DNA from: Ruminococcaceae bacterium UBA1227
Lineage (GTDB): Bacteria; Bacillota; Clostridia; Oscillospirales; Acutalibacteraceae
Length of the DNA: 64,000 nt
Reading direction: 5' to 3'
NCBI GenBank assembly: GCA_002309175.1
Contig: DBWX01000011.1
Span: forward strand, 24,860 to 88,859
The translations under genes were made by a program, and so were the position numbers. The first letter of the stretch is position 1. Every line of letters begins with the position of its first letter. Under the pieces are notes generated by a model that made no database searches, was not told the origin of the DNA, and saw nothing but the letters and a program-made list of their open reading frames with translations. Of this stretch, positions 1 to 8,259 are shown one piece after another.

Positions 1-112
1 AGATGAAGAAGACCGGATTGTCACTCTCGGGCTCGGCGGGCGCGGTATTTGTTTTTTTGTAAAGGATAAATGCCGCAATCGCAAGCACGATTGAAACAAT
101 CAGCTTAATCAT
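1..112 (-). CDS. Small membrane protein, partial (N-terminal 37 codons)
   Basis: The gene runs off the left edge, so only the N-terminus is visible. Reading leftward from the ATG at 112 it encodes a short hydrophobic segment (MIKLIVSIVLAIAAFILY) followed by two lysines and a Thr/Ala/Pro/Glu-rich stretch, as in a single-pass membrane protein or signal-anchored peptide. An AGGAG sequence lies inside the end of nrdR, and the start is 12 bases past the nrdR stop, so the two are probably cotranscribed. I do not recognise a family. The start is reasonable, the function unknown. Confidence 0.5.
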   Translation of the reverse strand, partial: MIKLIVSIVLAIAAFILYKKTNTAPAEPESDNPVFFI

Positions 113-124
113 TTCTTAACTGTC

Positions 125-580
125 TTATTTCTCCTGTAAAAGCTTTGAGACTTCCTCAACGAATGTGCTGACGTCTTTGAACTGTCTGTATACTGAGGCG
201 AAGCGTACATAGGCAACCTCGTCGATATCCTTGAGTTTTGCCATACAGAGTTCGCCGATCTTGTCGGATGTAACTTCCCTGTCAAGGGAGTTCTGAAGCT
301 GAGCCTCAATGTCTGTTACGGCATCTTCGATTGTCTGGAGGGATACGGGACGTTTCTCACAGGCACGGAGGATACCGGCCATAAGCTTGTTCCTGTCAAA
401 CTGCTCGCGCGACTTGTCCTTCTTCACAACAATGAGGGGAACATTCTCGATGACCTCGTAGGTTGTGAAGCGCTTTCCGCACTTAATACACTCACGGCGG
501 CGGCGAATGCGCTCGCCCTCGTCAGTCGGACGGGAATCAATTACTTTACTTTCTTCGAATCCGCAAAATGGACATTTCAT
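125..580 (-). CDS. nrdR: Transcriptional repressor NrdR
   Basis: NrdR is the ATP/dATP-sensing repressor of ribonucleotide reductase genes. The protein (151 aa, normal for the family) opens with MKCPFCG, the first half of a four-cysteine zinc ribbon whose second half is CIKCGKRF. The basic RRRRECIKC stretch between them contacts DNA. The ATP-cone domain follows and contains [15 protein letters not shown]. The reading frame also extends to a TTG at 592, but family proteins start at the MKCPFC methionine, so I chose the ATG at 580. A sigma-A-like promoter lies upstream at 644-672. No reductase gene is in the window, so its target is elsewhere. Confidence 0.95.
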   Translation of the reverse strand: MKCPFCGFEESKVIDSRPTDEGERIRRRRECIKCGKRFTTYEVIENVPLIVVKKDKSREQFDRNKLMAGILRACEKRPVSLQTIEDAVTDIEAQLQNSLDREVTSDKIGELCMAKLKDIDEVAYVRFASVYRQFKDVSTFVEEVSKLLQEK

Positions 581-643
581 TTTCTGCACCAACCCATCTT
601 AATTACTTATATATTTTGTATATAAAAATATATAGATACACAA

Positions 644-672
644 ATTATAGCATTAAAGCCATTTAACTGCAA
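644..672 (-). promoter_or_regulatory. Promoter of nrdR
   Basis: On the minus strand a perfect TATAAT (649-644) is preceded by TGC, an extended -10, with TTGCAG 17 bases upstream (672-667). Transcription would start about 60 bases before the nrdR ATG. The leader between them is very AT-rich. Confidence 0.55.
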
Positions 673-728
673 TATAAATTGTATATAATGACCAAAAAGG
701 CGTTTCGATTTGTAAATAATTTTTTCCA

Positions 729-757
729 TTGCCTTTATACTCCAAAAAATGTATAAT
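729..757 (+). promoter_or_regulatory. Promoter of tRNA-Ser
   Basis: TTGCCT at 729-734 and TATAAT at 752-757 are separated by 17 bases, and the tRNA begins 29 bases past the -10 box. This fits a sigma-A promoter. Confidence 0.6.
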
Positions 758-786
758 AAACGGGCGCCGAAAAAAGCGCAGTCTTT

Positions 787-879
787 GGAGAGTTGTCCGA
801 GCTGGCCGAAGGAGCACGATTGGAAATCGTGTAGACGGTTAAAGCTGTCTCGAGGGTTCGAATCCCTTGCTCTCCGCCA
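787..879 (+). tRNA. tRNA-Ser(GGA)
   Basis: The cloverleaf folds by hand: acceptor GGAGAGT pairs with the 3' GCTCTCC, the anticodon stem CACGA (815-819) pairs with TCGTG (827-831), and the loop TTGGAAA gives anticodon GGA at 822-824. A long variable arm, typical of class II tRNAs, precedes a T-arm with GGTTCGAATCC. The discriminator is G and CCA is encoded (877-879). Length is 93 nt. Confidence 0.97.
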
Positions 880-924
880 CGAAGAACCGGCCGAAGCGCC
901 GGTTCTTTTTCTTTGGAGGTACAC

Positions 925-1698
925 ATGGCAAATAAGATACTCTTCCTCGGTACCGGAGCCAATGACTGGCTCATTGAAAAACGCATGCCCGGTACTTATT
1001 TCCGCCGCTATACGGCAGCGCTTGTAAACGGGGAACTGCTTATAGACTGCGGACCGCATATCTATGACTATGTCGAGGAGTGCGGAGACCCGCATCTGCT
1101 GGACAATGTAAAAACCGTCGTCATCACTCACCGCCATTCAGACCACTTCTCTCCGGCGAGCCTTATGAGGCTTGCGAGAAACCATGGTTTTGATATTGTC
1201 TGTGACGATTTCTGCTTTGAGCAGATTCCCGACAAGACGGGTATAAACCGTGTACAGGTTCCGCTCTACAAAAAGACGGCGATAGGCGGGTACAGGTTCA
1301 TTGCACTGCCGGCGAACCACGACGTTCGCGGAGCGGGCAAGGACGCGCGTCACTTTGTCATTACGATGCCGGACGGCAAAGAACTCTACTACGGTCTTGA
1401 CGGCACCTGGTTCACCACGTCCGAGTGGCTCGTTTTAAAGAAGCATAAGTGCGATCTCATGGTCTTTGACTGCACGATAGGCAGGAAAAAGGATGCCAGG
1501 GTATTTGAGCACAACAATGTCTCGATGGTACGCATGATGGCGAAGCAGGTGAGAAAGAAAGATGTGCTGGCTCCGGGCGGAAAGATCGTAGCTTCGCACT
1601 TTTCAAGGAAACTCATGCCTTCGCATTTCAACACTAAACTCTGGCTCGGCCTTTTCGGCATAAAGGCTGCCGAAGACGGCATGGAAATCGAATTTTAA
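925..1698 (+). CDS. Metallo-beta-lactamase-fold hydrolase, PhnP-like
   Basis: This 257-aa protein has the MBL fold. It starts with the strand motif KILFLGTGANDW, then LLIDCGPH, then the metal-binding signature THRHSDHF (H69, H71, D73, H74). Later ANHDV supplies a further histidine, YGLDGTW the bridging aspartate region, and ASHF a C-terminal histidine. The layout resembles PhnP/RNase Z-like phosphodiesterases, but the substrate cannot be read from sequence. The ATG at 925 is chosen over an in-frame TTG at 913 because GGAGG (915-919) sits five bases before it. The gene follows tRNA-Ser closely and may share its transcript. It ends at a strong terminator. Confidence 0.85.
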   Translation: MANKILFLGTGANDWLIEKRMPGTYFRRYTAALVNGELLIDCGPHIYDYVEECGDPHLLDNVKTVVITHRHSDHFSPASLMRLARNHGFDIVCDDFCFEQIPDKTGINRVQVPLYKKTAIGGYRFIALPANHDVRGAGKDARHFVITMPDGKELYYGLDGTWFTTSEWLVLKKHKCDLMVFDCTIGRKKDARVFEHNNVSMVRMMAKQVRKKDVLAPGGKIVASHFSRKLMPSHFNTKLWLGLFGIKAAEDGMEIEF

Positions 1699-1703
1699 AC
1701 AGG

Positions 1704-1734
1704 AAAAGGACCTCCCGGCGGGAGGTCCTTTTTT
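1704..1734. terminator. Bidirectional rho-independent terminator
   Basis: GGACCTCCC (1708-1716), a three-base loop and GGGAGGTCC (1720-1728) form a 9-bp stem, flanked by AAAA on the left and six T on the right. It can stop the MBL gene on + and the transglutaminase gene on -. Confidence 0.9.
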
Positions 1735-1749
1735 CTGCTTTATTAAGTT

Positions 1750-2541
1750 TTATGCATCGACCGTCTCGGTTGTTACCTCGGAGCTTTTCTCGCGATTGAG
1801 GGCAAAGCCGGAGAAGGAATCGATGTCGCGCTGTTCGTTTATTGCGCGGTAGCAGTCGTAGTATTCAAATGCGGAATCCATGCAGAAACGTGAGAGACAG
1901 ATTTTACCACCATGACCCTGCCACTGACGGAAGTCAATCTGAGGATCGAAGATATAGTTTTCACCGTCGAGAACGATGATGGCCCAGGTGTGAGGGCCGC
2001 CTGCATAGTATCCCTGGACAGTGTAGCACTCAAAACCGATGGCACGCATCATTACCATGAATGCGGCGGAAAACTCGGTGCATGTGCCGTGTCCCGTTGT
2101 GAGAATTCCCTTTGCGCGGCCTACGTTTCTGTTGTCGTAGTCGCTGGCATAAGAGACCTCAGAGGGTATGTATGAGCCGTAGTAGGAGAATTTGGTCTCC
2201 ATATACTTGTAGACTTCAAGTACCTTCTCATAGTTCGACATGGACTCGTTGATGAGCTTGCCGAGTATTTCGGATACCTGTTCGTCCAGTTCCTTGTCGT
2301 TTGTAACCATAGGGTTCAGCTCTGCCGCATTGAGGAGAGCTTCCTCCCTGATGTTGTATTTAACTACATCGTTAGGGTTAGTAATTTTCTCTACAACTGC
2401 TTCTTTTTCAAGCGAAGCTGCGCGTGTGACTGTCTCTGTCGCAACTTCTGCGCTGCTGCTTCTTGCCTGGATGGCAACGACGGAAAATGCCGTAACTACG
2501 AGCATTATCGAAGCAATCAGTCTTGATTTGAGTTTGTAAAT
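1750..2541 (-). CDS. Secreted transglutaminase-like cysteine protease-fold protein
   Basis: The mature part carries a transglutaminase-like core: GILTTGHGTCTEFSAAF with the active Cys, GGPHTWAIIVLD with the His, and YIFDPQID with the Asp. Family members are extracellular or cell-wall-associated peptidases or crosslinkers; the substrate is unknown. The first in-frame ATG (2505) lies inside the hydrophobic signal sequence. Extending upstream gives a proper signal peptide, with a basic start YKLKSR before the hydrophobic run, and the only sensible start is ATT at 2541, seven bases from AGGAAG (2554-2549). If ATG 2505 is used instead the protein is 251 aa and lacks the basic N-region. Confidence 0.8.
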   Translation of the reverse strand: MYKLKSRLIASIMLVVTAFSVVAIQARSSSAEVATETVTRAASLEKEAVVEKITNPNDVVKYNIREEALLNAAELNPMVTNDKELDEQVSEILGKLINESMSNYEKVLEVYKYMETKFSYYGSYIPSEVSYASDYDNRNVGRAKGILTTGHGTCTEFSAAFMVMMRAIGFECYTVQGYYAGGPHTWAIIVLDGENYIFDPQIDFRQWQGHGGKICLSRFCMDSAFEYYDCYRAINEQRDIDSFSGFALNREKSSEVTTETVDA

Positions 2542-2737
2542 AGTAACACTTCCTAATTTGTAATTTGTTGTAACCGTTTTGTAACTTTTCGGTCAACGGG
2601 GAGTATATTAACAGAAAAAGTTACAAATTGCAACCTTTTTTTCGGAAAATTGAGAAAAATCCATTGTTTCAATTAGGTATTTATATGCTATACTTTTACT
2701 TGTATATAATATTGATTCCCAAGGAGGCGACGTTTTT

Positions 2738-4219
2738 TTGACGCGTCTTTTACGTTTTAAGGGGCTTGTTCTCGCACTTTTGATGACACTCTGTCTCACT
2801 GCCTGCAGCGGCGGAGGCGGAGAGCCCGAAACCACCACAAAGAAACCCGCAGGTCAGAAGGAGAAGCCCATGGAGGCTATCTCGCTGGTCTGTGATCAGA
2901 TTGATGACGGCTCCGATACGCTCGACGCCTATACACAGCATATCTTCCTCGGCTCACGCGAACTCGAGTACGAGTACGCCGCCCTTTCGGATGCTCTTTC
3001 AAAGCTCAATGCCGCGAACGACGAGCAGTCGAACATGGAAATCGAGAAACTTCAGAAGGACTCTGAGGAGTACAAGGCAAAATACGGCATAGAATTCTTC
3101 CCCGGCGAAGTCTACTCCCGCAGACAGTTCATACCGCGCCGCGCGGACACGACTGTCGTCAGCCTGCTTATGCTCTGCGAGTACTATGACGGCACATCTG
3201 ACATGCGCTCGGAGTATTTGTCGCTCAACTACGACACGAAGACGGGAAAGCAGCTTTATCTCGGCGATGTATTCCCCACGTTTGAGAAAATCCTTCCGGC
3301 AATCTCAGAGTCACTCAAGAAATCCTACCCCAAGGCCGACTTCCTCGAGGAGAATCTGACCAAGGCGATAAGGGCGCTCTATGAGGCGGATGCCATAGAG
3401 TTCACCATTGACTATGAGGGTATAACATTCTACTTCAACTCCGGTGTCCTGGCTGACGAGTCCGACGGAGTGCTCACTGCATCGTTTAAGTACAACAGTT
3501 TCAGGGACAATATCAACAAGAAGTTTACCGAGGTTCCGAAGGTTTACAGCTACTGCTTCACCGACGTTGTGCCGAACTACAGGTCCGTTGCCGTCGATGT
3601 CGATTCGGACAATCTCCTCGGCGGCTACAAGTCGATGGAACTTGAGTTTGACGAGACCGAGACCAAACTGCCCGACTTCGCCTGTCAGGCATATCGAGCA
3701 TACATTGTTCATATGGACAAGGGCGACGAATACATCTACGTTGACACGAAGACTGAGACAGGCTACGGCGACCTCTATGTCTACAGTCTCGGCGCCAAGA
3801 ATCTGTATGAACTCAAGCATATAAAGAATTCCTCGATTTTCGCGACGGGCATCGGCGACAGCGCTCCGTGCTACACGGATCTTTTTACGAATCCGAAGAA
3901 GTTCCGCCTCGGCACCCGCTGCGACATGCTTGCCACGAGTGTCGCGAAGAACGATTACAAGGTCGGCTCAGACGGCCTCCCGGTTCTCCGCAACCCGGAA
4001 GCCTGGTACACCATCGACAGCATGCATCAGTACACGCTGCGCTCGGATATCCGTGACAACGAAGGTGTTCTCATCAAATCCGGCTCATCATTTATTTTCG
4101 TATATACTGACCTTTCCGACACGGTCGTGTTTGTGACCGAGGAGGGTCTTGAACATACCTTCAACCTCTCGAAGATCAATGTCAACAGGACGGTTGACGG
4201 TATAGAATACACAGAATAG
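2738..4219 (+). CDS. Lipoprotein with RsiV-like DUF3298 domain
   Basis: This 493-aa exported protein starts at a TTG eight bases after AAGGAGGCG. Its signal peptide ends in the lipobox LTAC (cysteine about residue 23), followed by a Gly/Glu/Thr linker, so it is probably anchored to the outer face of the membrane. The central part (about residues 130-260) has an RsiV/DUF3298-type pattern, including YLSLNYDTKTGKQLYLGDVF and ITFYFNSGVLADESDG. In the anti-sigma factor RsiV this domain binds lysozyme; here no cytoplasmic anti-sigma helix or sigma gene is visible, so a sensor role is only inference. The C-terminal 200 residues are unrecognised. It lies 12 bases before the ydjG-like gene and is probably in the same operon. 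Confidence 0.75.
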   Translation: MTRLLRFKGLVLALLMTLCLTACSGGGGEPETTTKKPAGQKEKPMEAISLVCDQIDDGSDTLDAYTQHIFLGSRELEYEYAALSDALSKLNAANDEQSNMEIEKLQKDSEEYKAKYGIEFFPGEVYSRRQFIPRRADTTVVSLLMLCEYYDGTSDMRSEYLSLNYDTKTGKQLYLGDVFPTFEKILPAISESLKKSYPKADFLEENLTKAIRALYEADAIEFTIDYEGITFYFNSGVLADESDGVLTASFKYNSFRDNINKKFTEVPKVYSYCFTDVVPNYRSVAVDVDSDNLLGGYKSMELEFDETETKLPDFACQAYRAYIVHMDKGDEYIYVDTKTETGYGDLYVYSLGAKNLYELKHIKNSSIFATGIGDSAPCYTDLFTNPKKFRLGTRCDMLATSVAKNDYKVGSDGLPVLRNPEAWYTIDSMHQYTLRSDIRDNEGVLIKSGSSFIFVYTDLSDTVVFVTEEGLEHTFNLSKINVNRTVDGIEYTE

Positions 4220-4231
4220 GAGGGAAAGCCC

Positions 4232-5347
4232 GTGAAAAAATATAACTGCCCGAACTGTTCGGCTGAGCTTTACTGGGATGCGAAAGCGAATGCGCTCAAG
4301 TGCGAATACTGCGACAAGTCGTACCAGCCCGCAGAGCTTGACGCCCTTTTAGCGAAGGCCGACGAAATAAAGGGCAAGAAGAAGGAAAAACCCGCGGAGG
4401 ACCGCGCGGAAAAGGTGACGCGCGAGACGACCGATCAGGACAGGGCTTCGGATGATTCGACGAAGACCGGTTATGATGACCTTGTCGTCTATCAGTGTGA
4501 AAACTGCGGGGCGGAAGTCATCACTTCCAAATCCACGGTCGCCACGACCTGTGCGTTCTGCGGCCGCGCAATCTCACTCTCCAACAAGATGGTCGGTGAC
4601 TTTAAGCCCGATGAGGTCATTCCTTTTGCAGTCGATGAGAAAAAGGCAAAGGATATCTACAAAACCTATGCAAAGAAGGGCGGACTTACACCGAATGCCT
4701 TCACAAAGACCGGCGTTATCAAAAAGTGCAAGGGTATCTATGTGCCCTTCTGGCTCCACTCATATGACGAGACCGCGGATGTCGTTCTGGCATGCGAGAA
4801 TGTCACGAGCCACAAGAGCGGCGACGACAAAATCGTCGAGCATGAGATGTACACGGTCAACATGGAAGTGGGCTCAAGATTCTCCAGTATTCCCACTGAC
4901 GGTCTTAAGAATCTGAGCGATGAGCTCATGGCTCAGATTGAACCTTTTGACTATTCGAAACTCGTCGCTTTTAACCCCGCTTATATGGCAGGTTTCTATG
5001 CTGAAGAGTACGATGAAAACGCCGAGCAGAAGATAGGCGAGGCGCAGGCGCGCTCCAAGGAGGCAGTGTCCGCCCAGGCCATTGACCAGGCGGGACCGTA
5101 CATGCAGAAGAGCGTGTCCTCCTACCATCCCACATACAGCAATGTCGTATCAAAATACGCAATGCTTCCCATCTGGATGTTCAATGTCGATTACAAGGGC
5201 AAGCTCTGGCAGTTTGCCGTAAACGGCGAGACGGGAAAGATAGCGGGCAAACTCCCGATAAGCAAGCTCAAGGTTGCTGCCGCGGCAGGCGGCGGATTCC
5301 TCGGAACGCAGCTGATAGCAATGGTTATCAGACTGCTGACGATGTAA
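4232..5347 (+). CDS. Double zinc-ribbon membrane protein, YdjG-like
   Basis: The 371-aa protein has two zinc ribbons: C6/C9 with C24/C27, and C89/C92 with C107/C110, joined by a charged Lys/Glu linker. A soluble region follows, then one C-terminal hydrophobic segment (AAAAGGGFLGTQLIAMVIRLL). This layout, together with the next genes, matches the Bacillus subtilis ydjG-ydjH-ydjI group, reported to work with PspA in membrane stress. The GTG start follows AGGAGGGAA. Assignment to YdjG rests on domain layout and neighbours, so the membrane-protection role is inferred. Confidence 0.7.
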   Translation: MKKYNCPNCSAELYWDAKANALKCEYCDKSYQPAELDALLAKADEIKGKKKEKPAEDRAEKVTRETTDQDRASDDSTKTGYDDLVVYQCENCGAEVITSKSTVATTCAFCGRAISLSNKMVGDFKPDEVIPFAVDEKKAKDIYKTYAKKGGLTPNAFTKTGVIKKCKGIYVPFWLHSYDETADVVLACENVTSHKSGDDKIVEHEMYTVNMEVGSRFSSIPTDGLKNLSDELMAQIEPFDYSKLVAFNPAYMAGFYAEEYDENAEQKIGEAQARSKEAVSAQAIDQAGPYMQKSVSSYHPTYSNVVSKYAMLPIWMFNVDYKGKLWQFAVNGETGKIAGKLPISKLKVAAAAGGGFLGTQLIAMVIRLLTM

Positions 5348-5359
5348 GGGGGTGCTGAC

Positions 5360-6193
5360 ATGAAGAAGAGACTTTTATCATTCATTGCGGCACTCGCACT
5401 TGTATTTGTACTTGCTTTACCTGCATTTGCAGAGGGCTATACATCGCCCGTAACGGGTTATGACTACAGCTATTTCGCCATTGACTATGATGCGATGCTG
5501 GACTCTGCTCATAAATATGCCAATGTCTATGATTTCGCGGATCTCCTCACAGACGAGGGAGAGAGAGACCTTCAGGCGCGCGCGGACCAGCGCAGGGCCG
5601 AAGGCTACTCCGTTTACTTCGTGACCTATGACGAGGCATACGGCAGGTCAATCATGACCTTCACCGATGACCTCTACGACTACTACATCACAAAGCTCGA
5701 TTTTGACAAGCAGGTCACCGGCGTAATGTATGCCATTGACATGGACAACCGCGAGGTCTATATCAACACCGGCGGTGCTCTTGCCGATTCCATCTCAACG
5801 GATAAGGCATACTCACTCCTTGACAAGACTTATCAGTACGCGTCAGACAAGGATTACTACACCTGTCTTCTGAAGACGGATGAGGTTACCATGAAGTACC
5901 TCAATCCGACACTTCTGGATAAGATTATTCCCACACCTCTGTCCGGCATCATATCTGCAATTGTTTCCGTTGTTACCGGTCTCGGCATGTTCGCGAGACA
6001 CAACAAAAACAATAAGATAATTGCCGGTTCCAACTACCTCGGTGCTTTCAATGTGGTAAACAACAACGCGGTATTCGCAGGCAACAGGCGTGAGGTCATA
6101 CATGACTTCTACAAGCAGAGCTCCTCAGGAGGCGGCGGAAGCCACTCCTCCGGCGGAGGCGGCTCGCACGGCGGAGGAGGCCACGGATTTTAA
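5360..6193 (+). CDS. TPM-domain membrane protein, YdjH/YgcG-like
   Basis: The 277-aa protein has a cleavable signal peptide (MKKRLLSFIAALALVFVL, then ALPAFAEG), an extracytoplasmic TPM domain (about residues 55-190, with DLLTDEGERDL and VYFVTYD), a transmembrane segment near LSGIISAIVSVVTGLGMFA, and a cytoplasmic tail ending in repeated GGGGSHSS/GGGGSHGG/GGHGF. The glycine/serine/histidine tail is typical of YgcG-type TPM proteins. It starts 12 bases after the ydjG-like gene and its stop overlaps the next start by one base, so translation is probably coupled. Confidence 0.8.
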   Translation: MKKRLLSFIAALALVFVLALPAFAEGYTSPVTGYDYSYFAIDYDAMLDSAHKYANVYDFADLLTDEGERDLQARADQRRAEGYSVYFVTYDEAYGRSIMTFTDDLYDYYITKLDFDKQVTGVMYAIDMDNREVYINTGGALADSISTDKAYSLLDKTYQYASDKDYYTCLLKTDEVTMKYLNPTLLDKIIPTPLSGIISAIVSVVTGLGMFARHNKNNKIIAGSNYLGAFNVVNNNAVFAGNRREVIHDFYKQSSSGGGGSHSSGGGGSHGGGGHGF

Positions 6194-6879
6194 TGGCTGT
6201 TTACGATATGCTCAAGGACAAACTTATCCGTGTGCTGCGCCGTGAGGTGGCCGACGTGGTCGTCGGCGCGACGGGCCTGACGCCGTCTGAGGCGGTCGAG
6301 GTGGCGAAGGTCGCCACCACGCTTGCAAAGGGCGCACAGACCCCATCACCGAAATCCATTTCAGGAGCCACCGACATCTTCCTGAAGAAGATAATGGCCG
6401 ACTTCCCGAATTTCAGCAACAGTGATGCCGAAAAGGCGCTCTCAGAGTGTATTCACGAATACATCGACATAAAGTATGAGGGCAAGACACAGTTTGAAAT
6501 GCCGAATGTGGCAAGGGGTGTCGAGACCACGATTGACCGCTCGCGGGAAGACTGTAAAATCGGCAATATCGTCATCCACAGATTCGCAATTGCCGACTAT
6601 GAAAAATCCGAGGAATATGCTACAATTAGTTATCAGGCAGCCTGCGGTTTCGATGTCATAACGGGCATCCCGGAAAACGACAGGCACCTCGAGAAGAGGT
6701 ACAAGCTTGATTACTCTTTAAGATTCGTGCAAGACGGCGAATCGGCCGTTTCGTATATCTGTCCGAACTGCAACGCCACGCTCGGCGCAAAAGTCAGGGA
6801 TGACTGCCCGTACTGCGGGGCGCATGTGGTCTGGGACACAATTTACTCTTGGTATATAGCTTCTATAACAGAAGATTGA
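6193..6879 (+). CDS. Tim44-like domain protein with C-terminal zinc ribbon
   Basis: The 228-aa protein shares the A of TAATG with the stop of the upstream gene. An N-terminal amphipathic region (MLKDKLIRVLRREVADVVVG) is followed by a domain with VIHRFAIADYEKSEEYATISYQA and RYKLDYSLRF, which resembles the Tim44-like fold of Clostridial proteins. It ends in a zinc ribbon, CPNC and CPYC (positions 195-215). No signal peptide is seen. Bacillus ydjGHI has no counterpart that I know of, so this is an extra member of the cluster. Tim44 assignment is moderate; a link to the membrane complex is inferred from position. Confidence 0.6.
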   Translation: MAVYDMLKDKLIRVLRREVADVVVGATGLTPSEAVEVAKVATTLAKGAQTPSPKSISGATDIFLKKIMADFPNFSNSDAEKALSECIHEYIDIKYEGKTQFEMPNVARGVETTIDRSREDCKIGNIVIHRFAIADYEKSEEYATISYQAACGFDVITGIPENDRHLEKRYKLDYSLRFVQDGESAVSYICPNCNATLGAKVRDDCPYCGAHVVWDTIYSWYIASITED

Positions 6880-6895
6880 AAGGAGAACAAACACT

Positions 6896-8176
6896 ATGGG
6901 ACTTAAAAAAGTTGCTGAGGCAGCTGCTGCTGCAACAGGTCTTACCGGTGCCATCCAGACCGTGGTTCAGTCTGCGGCATGGAAAGAGTATTTCCAGTCA
7001 GGCGATATGTCAGACGGCATACTCATGAAGCGCGGTGAGAAAATCATGGCCGACGGTACAAAGAATACCAAGGCTGATGCAAACCTCATCTCTGCAGGTT
7101 CGGGCATCGACATTCAGGAAGGACAGGCAATGATCCTTGTCGAGAACGGCAAGATTGTTGAGTTCTGCGCTGAGCCCGGACGCTACACATTTGACGAGTC
7201 CACGGCTCCGTCATTCATCCCGTCAGGTGACGGTTCATTCAAGGAAAACCTTGTAGAGAACATCAAGAAGCTCGGCAAGGAAGTTGCTGATCAGTGGATG
7301 GCCGGCGGCCAGCGCTTCAGCTCACAGAGAGTATTCTTCATCAATATGTGCGAACTCATCGCCGCTCCCGTAAAATGGGGCTGCGGAGACATCGGTTTCC
7401 ATCACACCGGTGCCATGGGCGAGCAGCTCGACATCACAATCAAGGGCAACGGACAGCTCACACTCAAGGTTTCCGATCCGCTTCTCTTCTTCCAGAACAT
7501 CGGCGCTCAGTATGTCGGTGTTGAGGGTGATGTAGTTGTCTCCATCAACGATGAAGGCATCCTTTCAAACCTCAAGTCAGGCATTCTTGACAAGATAGGT
7601 GAGGCTGTTTCCACACTCGGTACACAGCAGGCTGTTGCCTACACGGCAATCGGTTCTCACTCAAGCGAAATCAAGGATCTCATAAACGTAAACCTCTCAT
7701 CTGAGTGGGCCGGCGAACGCGGCTTCGAAGTCTGCACATTCACCGTAAATGGTGCATTCATGCCGACAGACGAAGACAAGGCTACACTTAAGGAGATGCA
7801 GAGATCCTTCAACATGGGTGCAAACGTCAACGCGGCCAACTACGATGTCCAGAAGACAATGGCCGAAGGCGTCAAGGCAGCCGGCGAAAACGGAGGCGAT
7901 GGCGGTTCTATGATGGGTATGGGTCTCGGTATCGGTGCCATAGGCAATACAGGCCTCGGCCAGATAGTCAACCAGAATCCTGCTCCGGCAGCGGCTCCCG
8001 CTGCGGCACCTGCAGCAGGCTGGACATGCGAATGCGGCACAGCCAACAGCGGCAACTTCTGCACAAACTGCGGTAAGGCAAAGCCCGAAGCTCCCGCAGG
8101 CGCTTTCTGCCCCGAGTGCGGCACAAAGCTCCCCGAAGGCGCTAAGTTCTGCACAAACTGCGGCAAACAGCTGTAA
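6896..8176 (+). CDS. SPFH-domain protein with C-terminal zinc ribbons, YdjI-like
   Basis: The 426-aa protein has an N-terminal segment and SPFH/Band-7-like domain (about residues 35-320: LMKRGEKIM, GQAMILVENGKIVEFCAEPGRYTF, INMCELIAAPVKWG). A glycine-rich, Ala/Pro-rich linker leads to two short zinc ribbons at the C-terminus (CECG/CTNC and CPEC/CTNC). Bacillus YdjI has the same SPFH core. SPFH proteins form membrane-associated rings; here it would pair with the zinc-ribbon and TPM proteins just upstream. A 16-base gap with AAAGGAG precedes it and a terminator follows, so it ends the operon. Expression level looks high from its regular codon use. Confidence 0.75.
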   Translation: MGLKKVAEAAAAATGLTGAIQTVVQSAAWKEYFQSGDMSDGILMKRGEKIMADGTKNTKADANLISAGSGIDIQEGQAMILVENGKIVEFCAEPGRYTFDESTAPSFIPSGDGSFKENLVENIKKLGKEVADQWMAGGQRFSSQRVFFINMCELIAAPVKWGCGDIGFHHTGAMGEQLDITIKGNGQLTLKVSDPLLFFQNIGAQYVGVEGDVVVSINDEGILSNLKSGILDKIGEAVSTLGTQQAVAYTAIGSHSSEIKDLINVNLSSEWAGERGFEVCTFTVNGAFMPTDEDKATLKEMQRSFNMGANVNAANYDVQKTMAEGVKAAGENGGDGGSMMGMGLGIGAIGNTGLGQIVNQNPAPAAAPAAAPAAGWTCECGTANSGNFCTNCGKAKPEAPAGAFCPECGTKLPEGAKFCTNCGKQL

Positions 8177-8190
8177 TTCATAAAAGATTA

Positions 8191-8219
8191 AGGCTCCTCT
8201 TGTGAGGAGCCTTTTTTTA
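8191..8219 (+). terminator. Rho-independent terminator after the ydjI-like gene
   Basis: AGGCTCCTC (8191-8199), loop TTGT, GAGGAGCCT (8204-8212), then seven T. Confidence 0.92.
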
Positions 8220-8228
8220 TGTTAAAAT
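8200..8228 (+). promoter_or_regulatory. Probable coaX promoter, nested in the terminator
   Basis: An extended -10 (TGTTAAAAT, with TAAAAT at 8223-8228) lies 17 bases after TTGTGA (8200-8205), which starts in the loop of the preceding terminator hairpin. The -35 box is imperfect. Confidence 0.45.
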
Positions 8229-8259
8229 ATCTTGGTATCATTTAATAGGGGGTTTTCCC

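Noticed and set aside
913..924. TTG start for the MBL-fold gene
   Set aside because: It lies within the ribosome-binding GGAGG; the ATG at 925 is properly spaced.
3311..3820. 169-codon minus-strand frame inside the RsiV-like lipoprotein gene
   Set aside because: No ribosome site or promoter, and it lies fully within a gene with a clear signal peptide and domain.
6120..6192. Glycine/serine/histidine codon repeats as a tandem repeat element
   Set aside because: They encode the normal low-complexity tail of a YgcG-type TPM protein.
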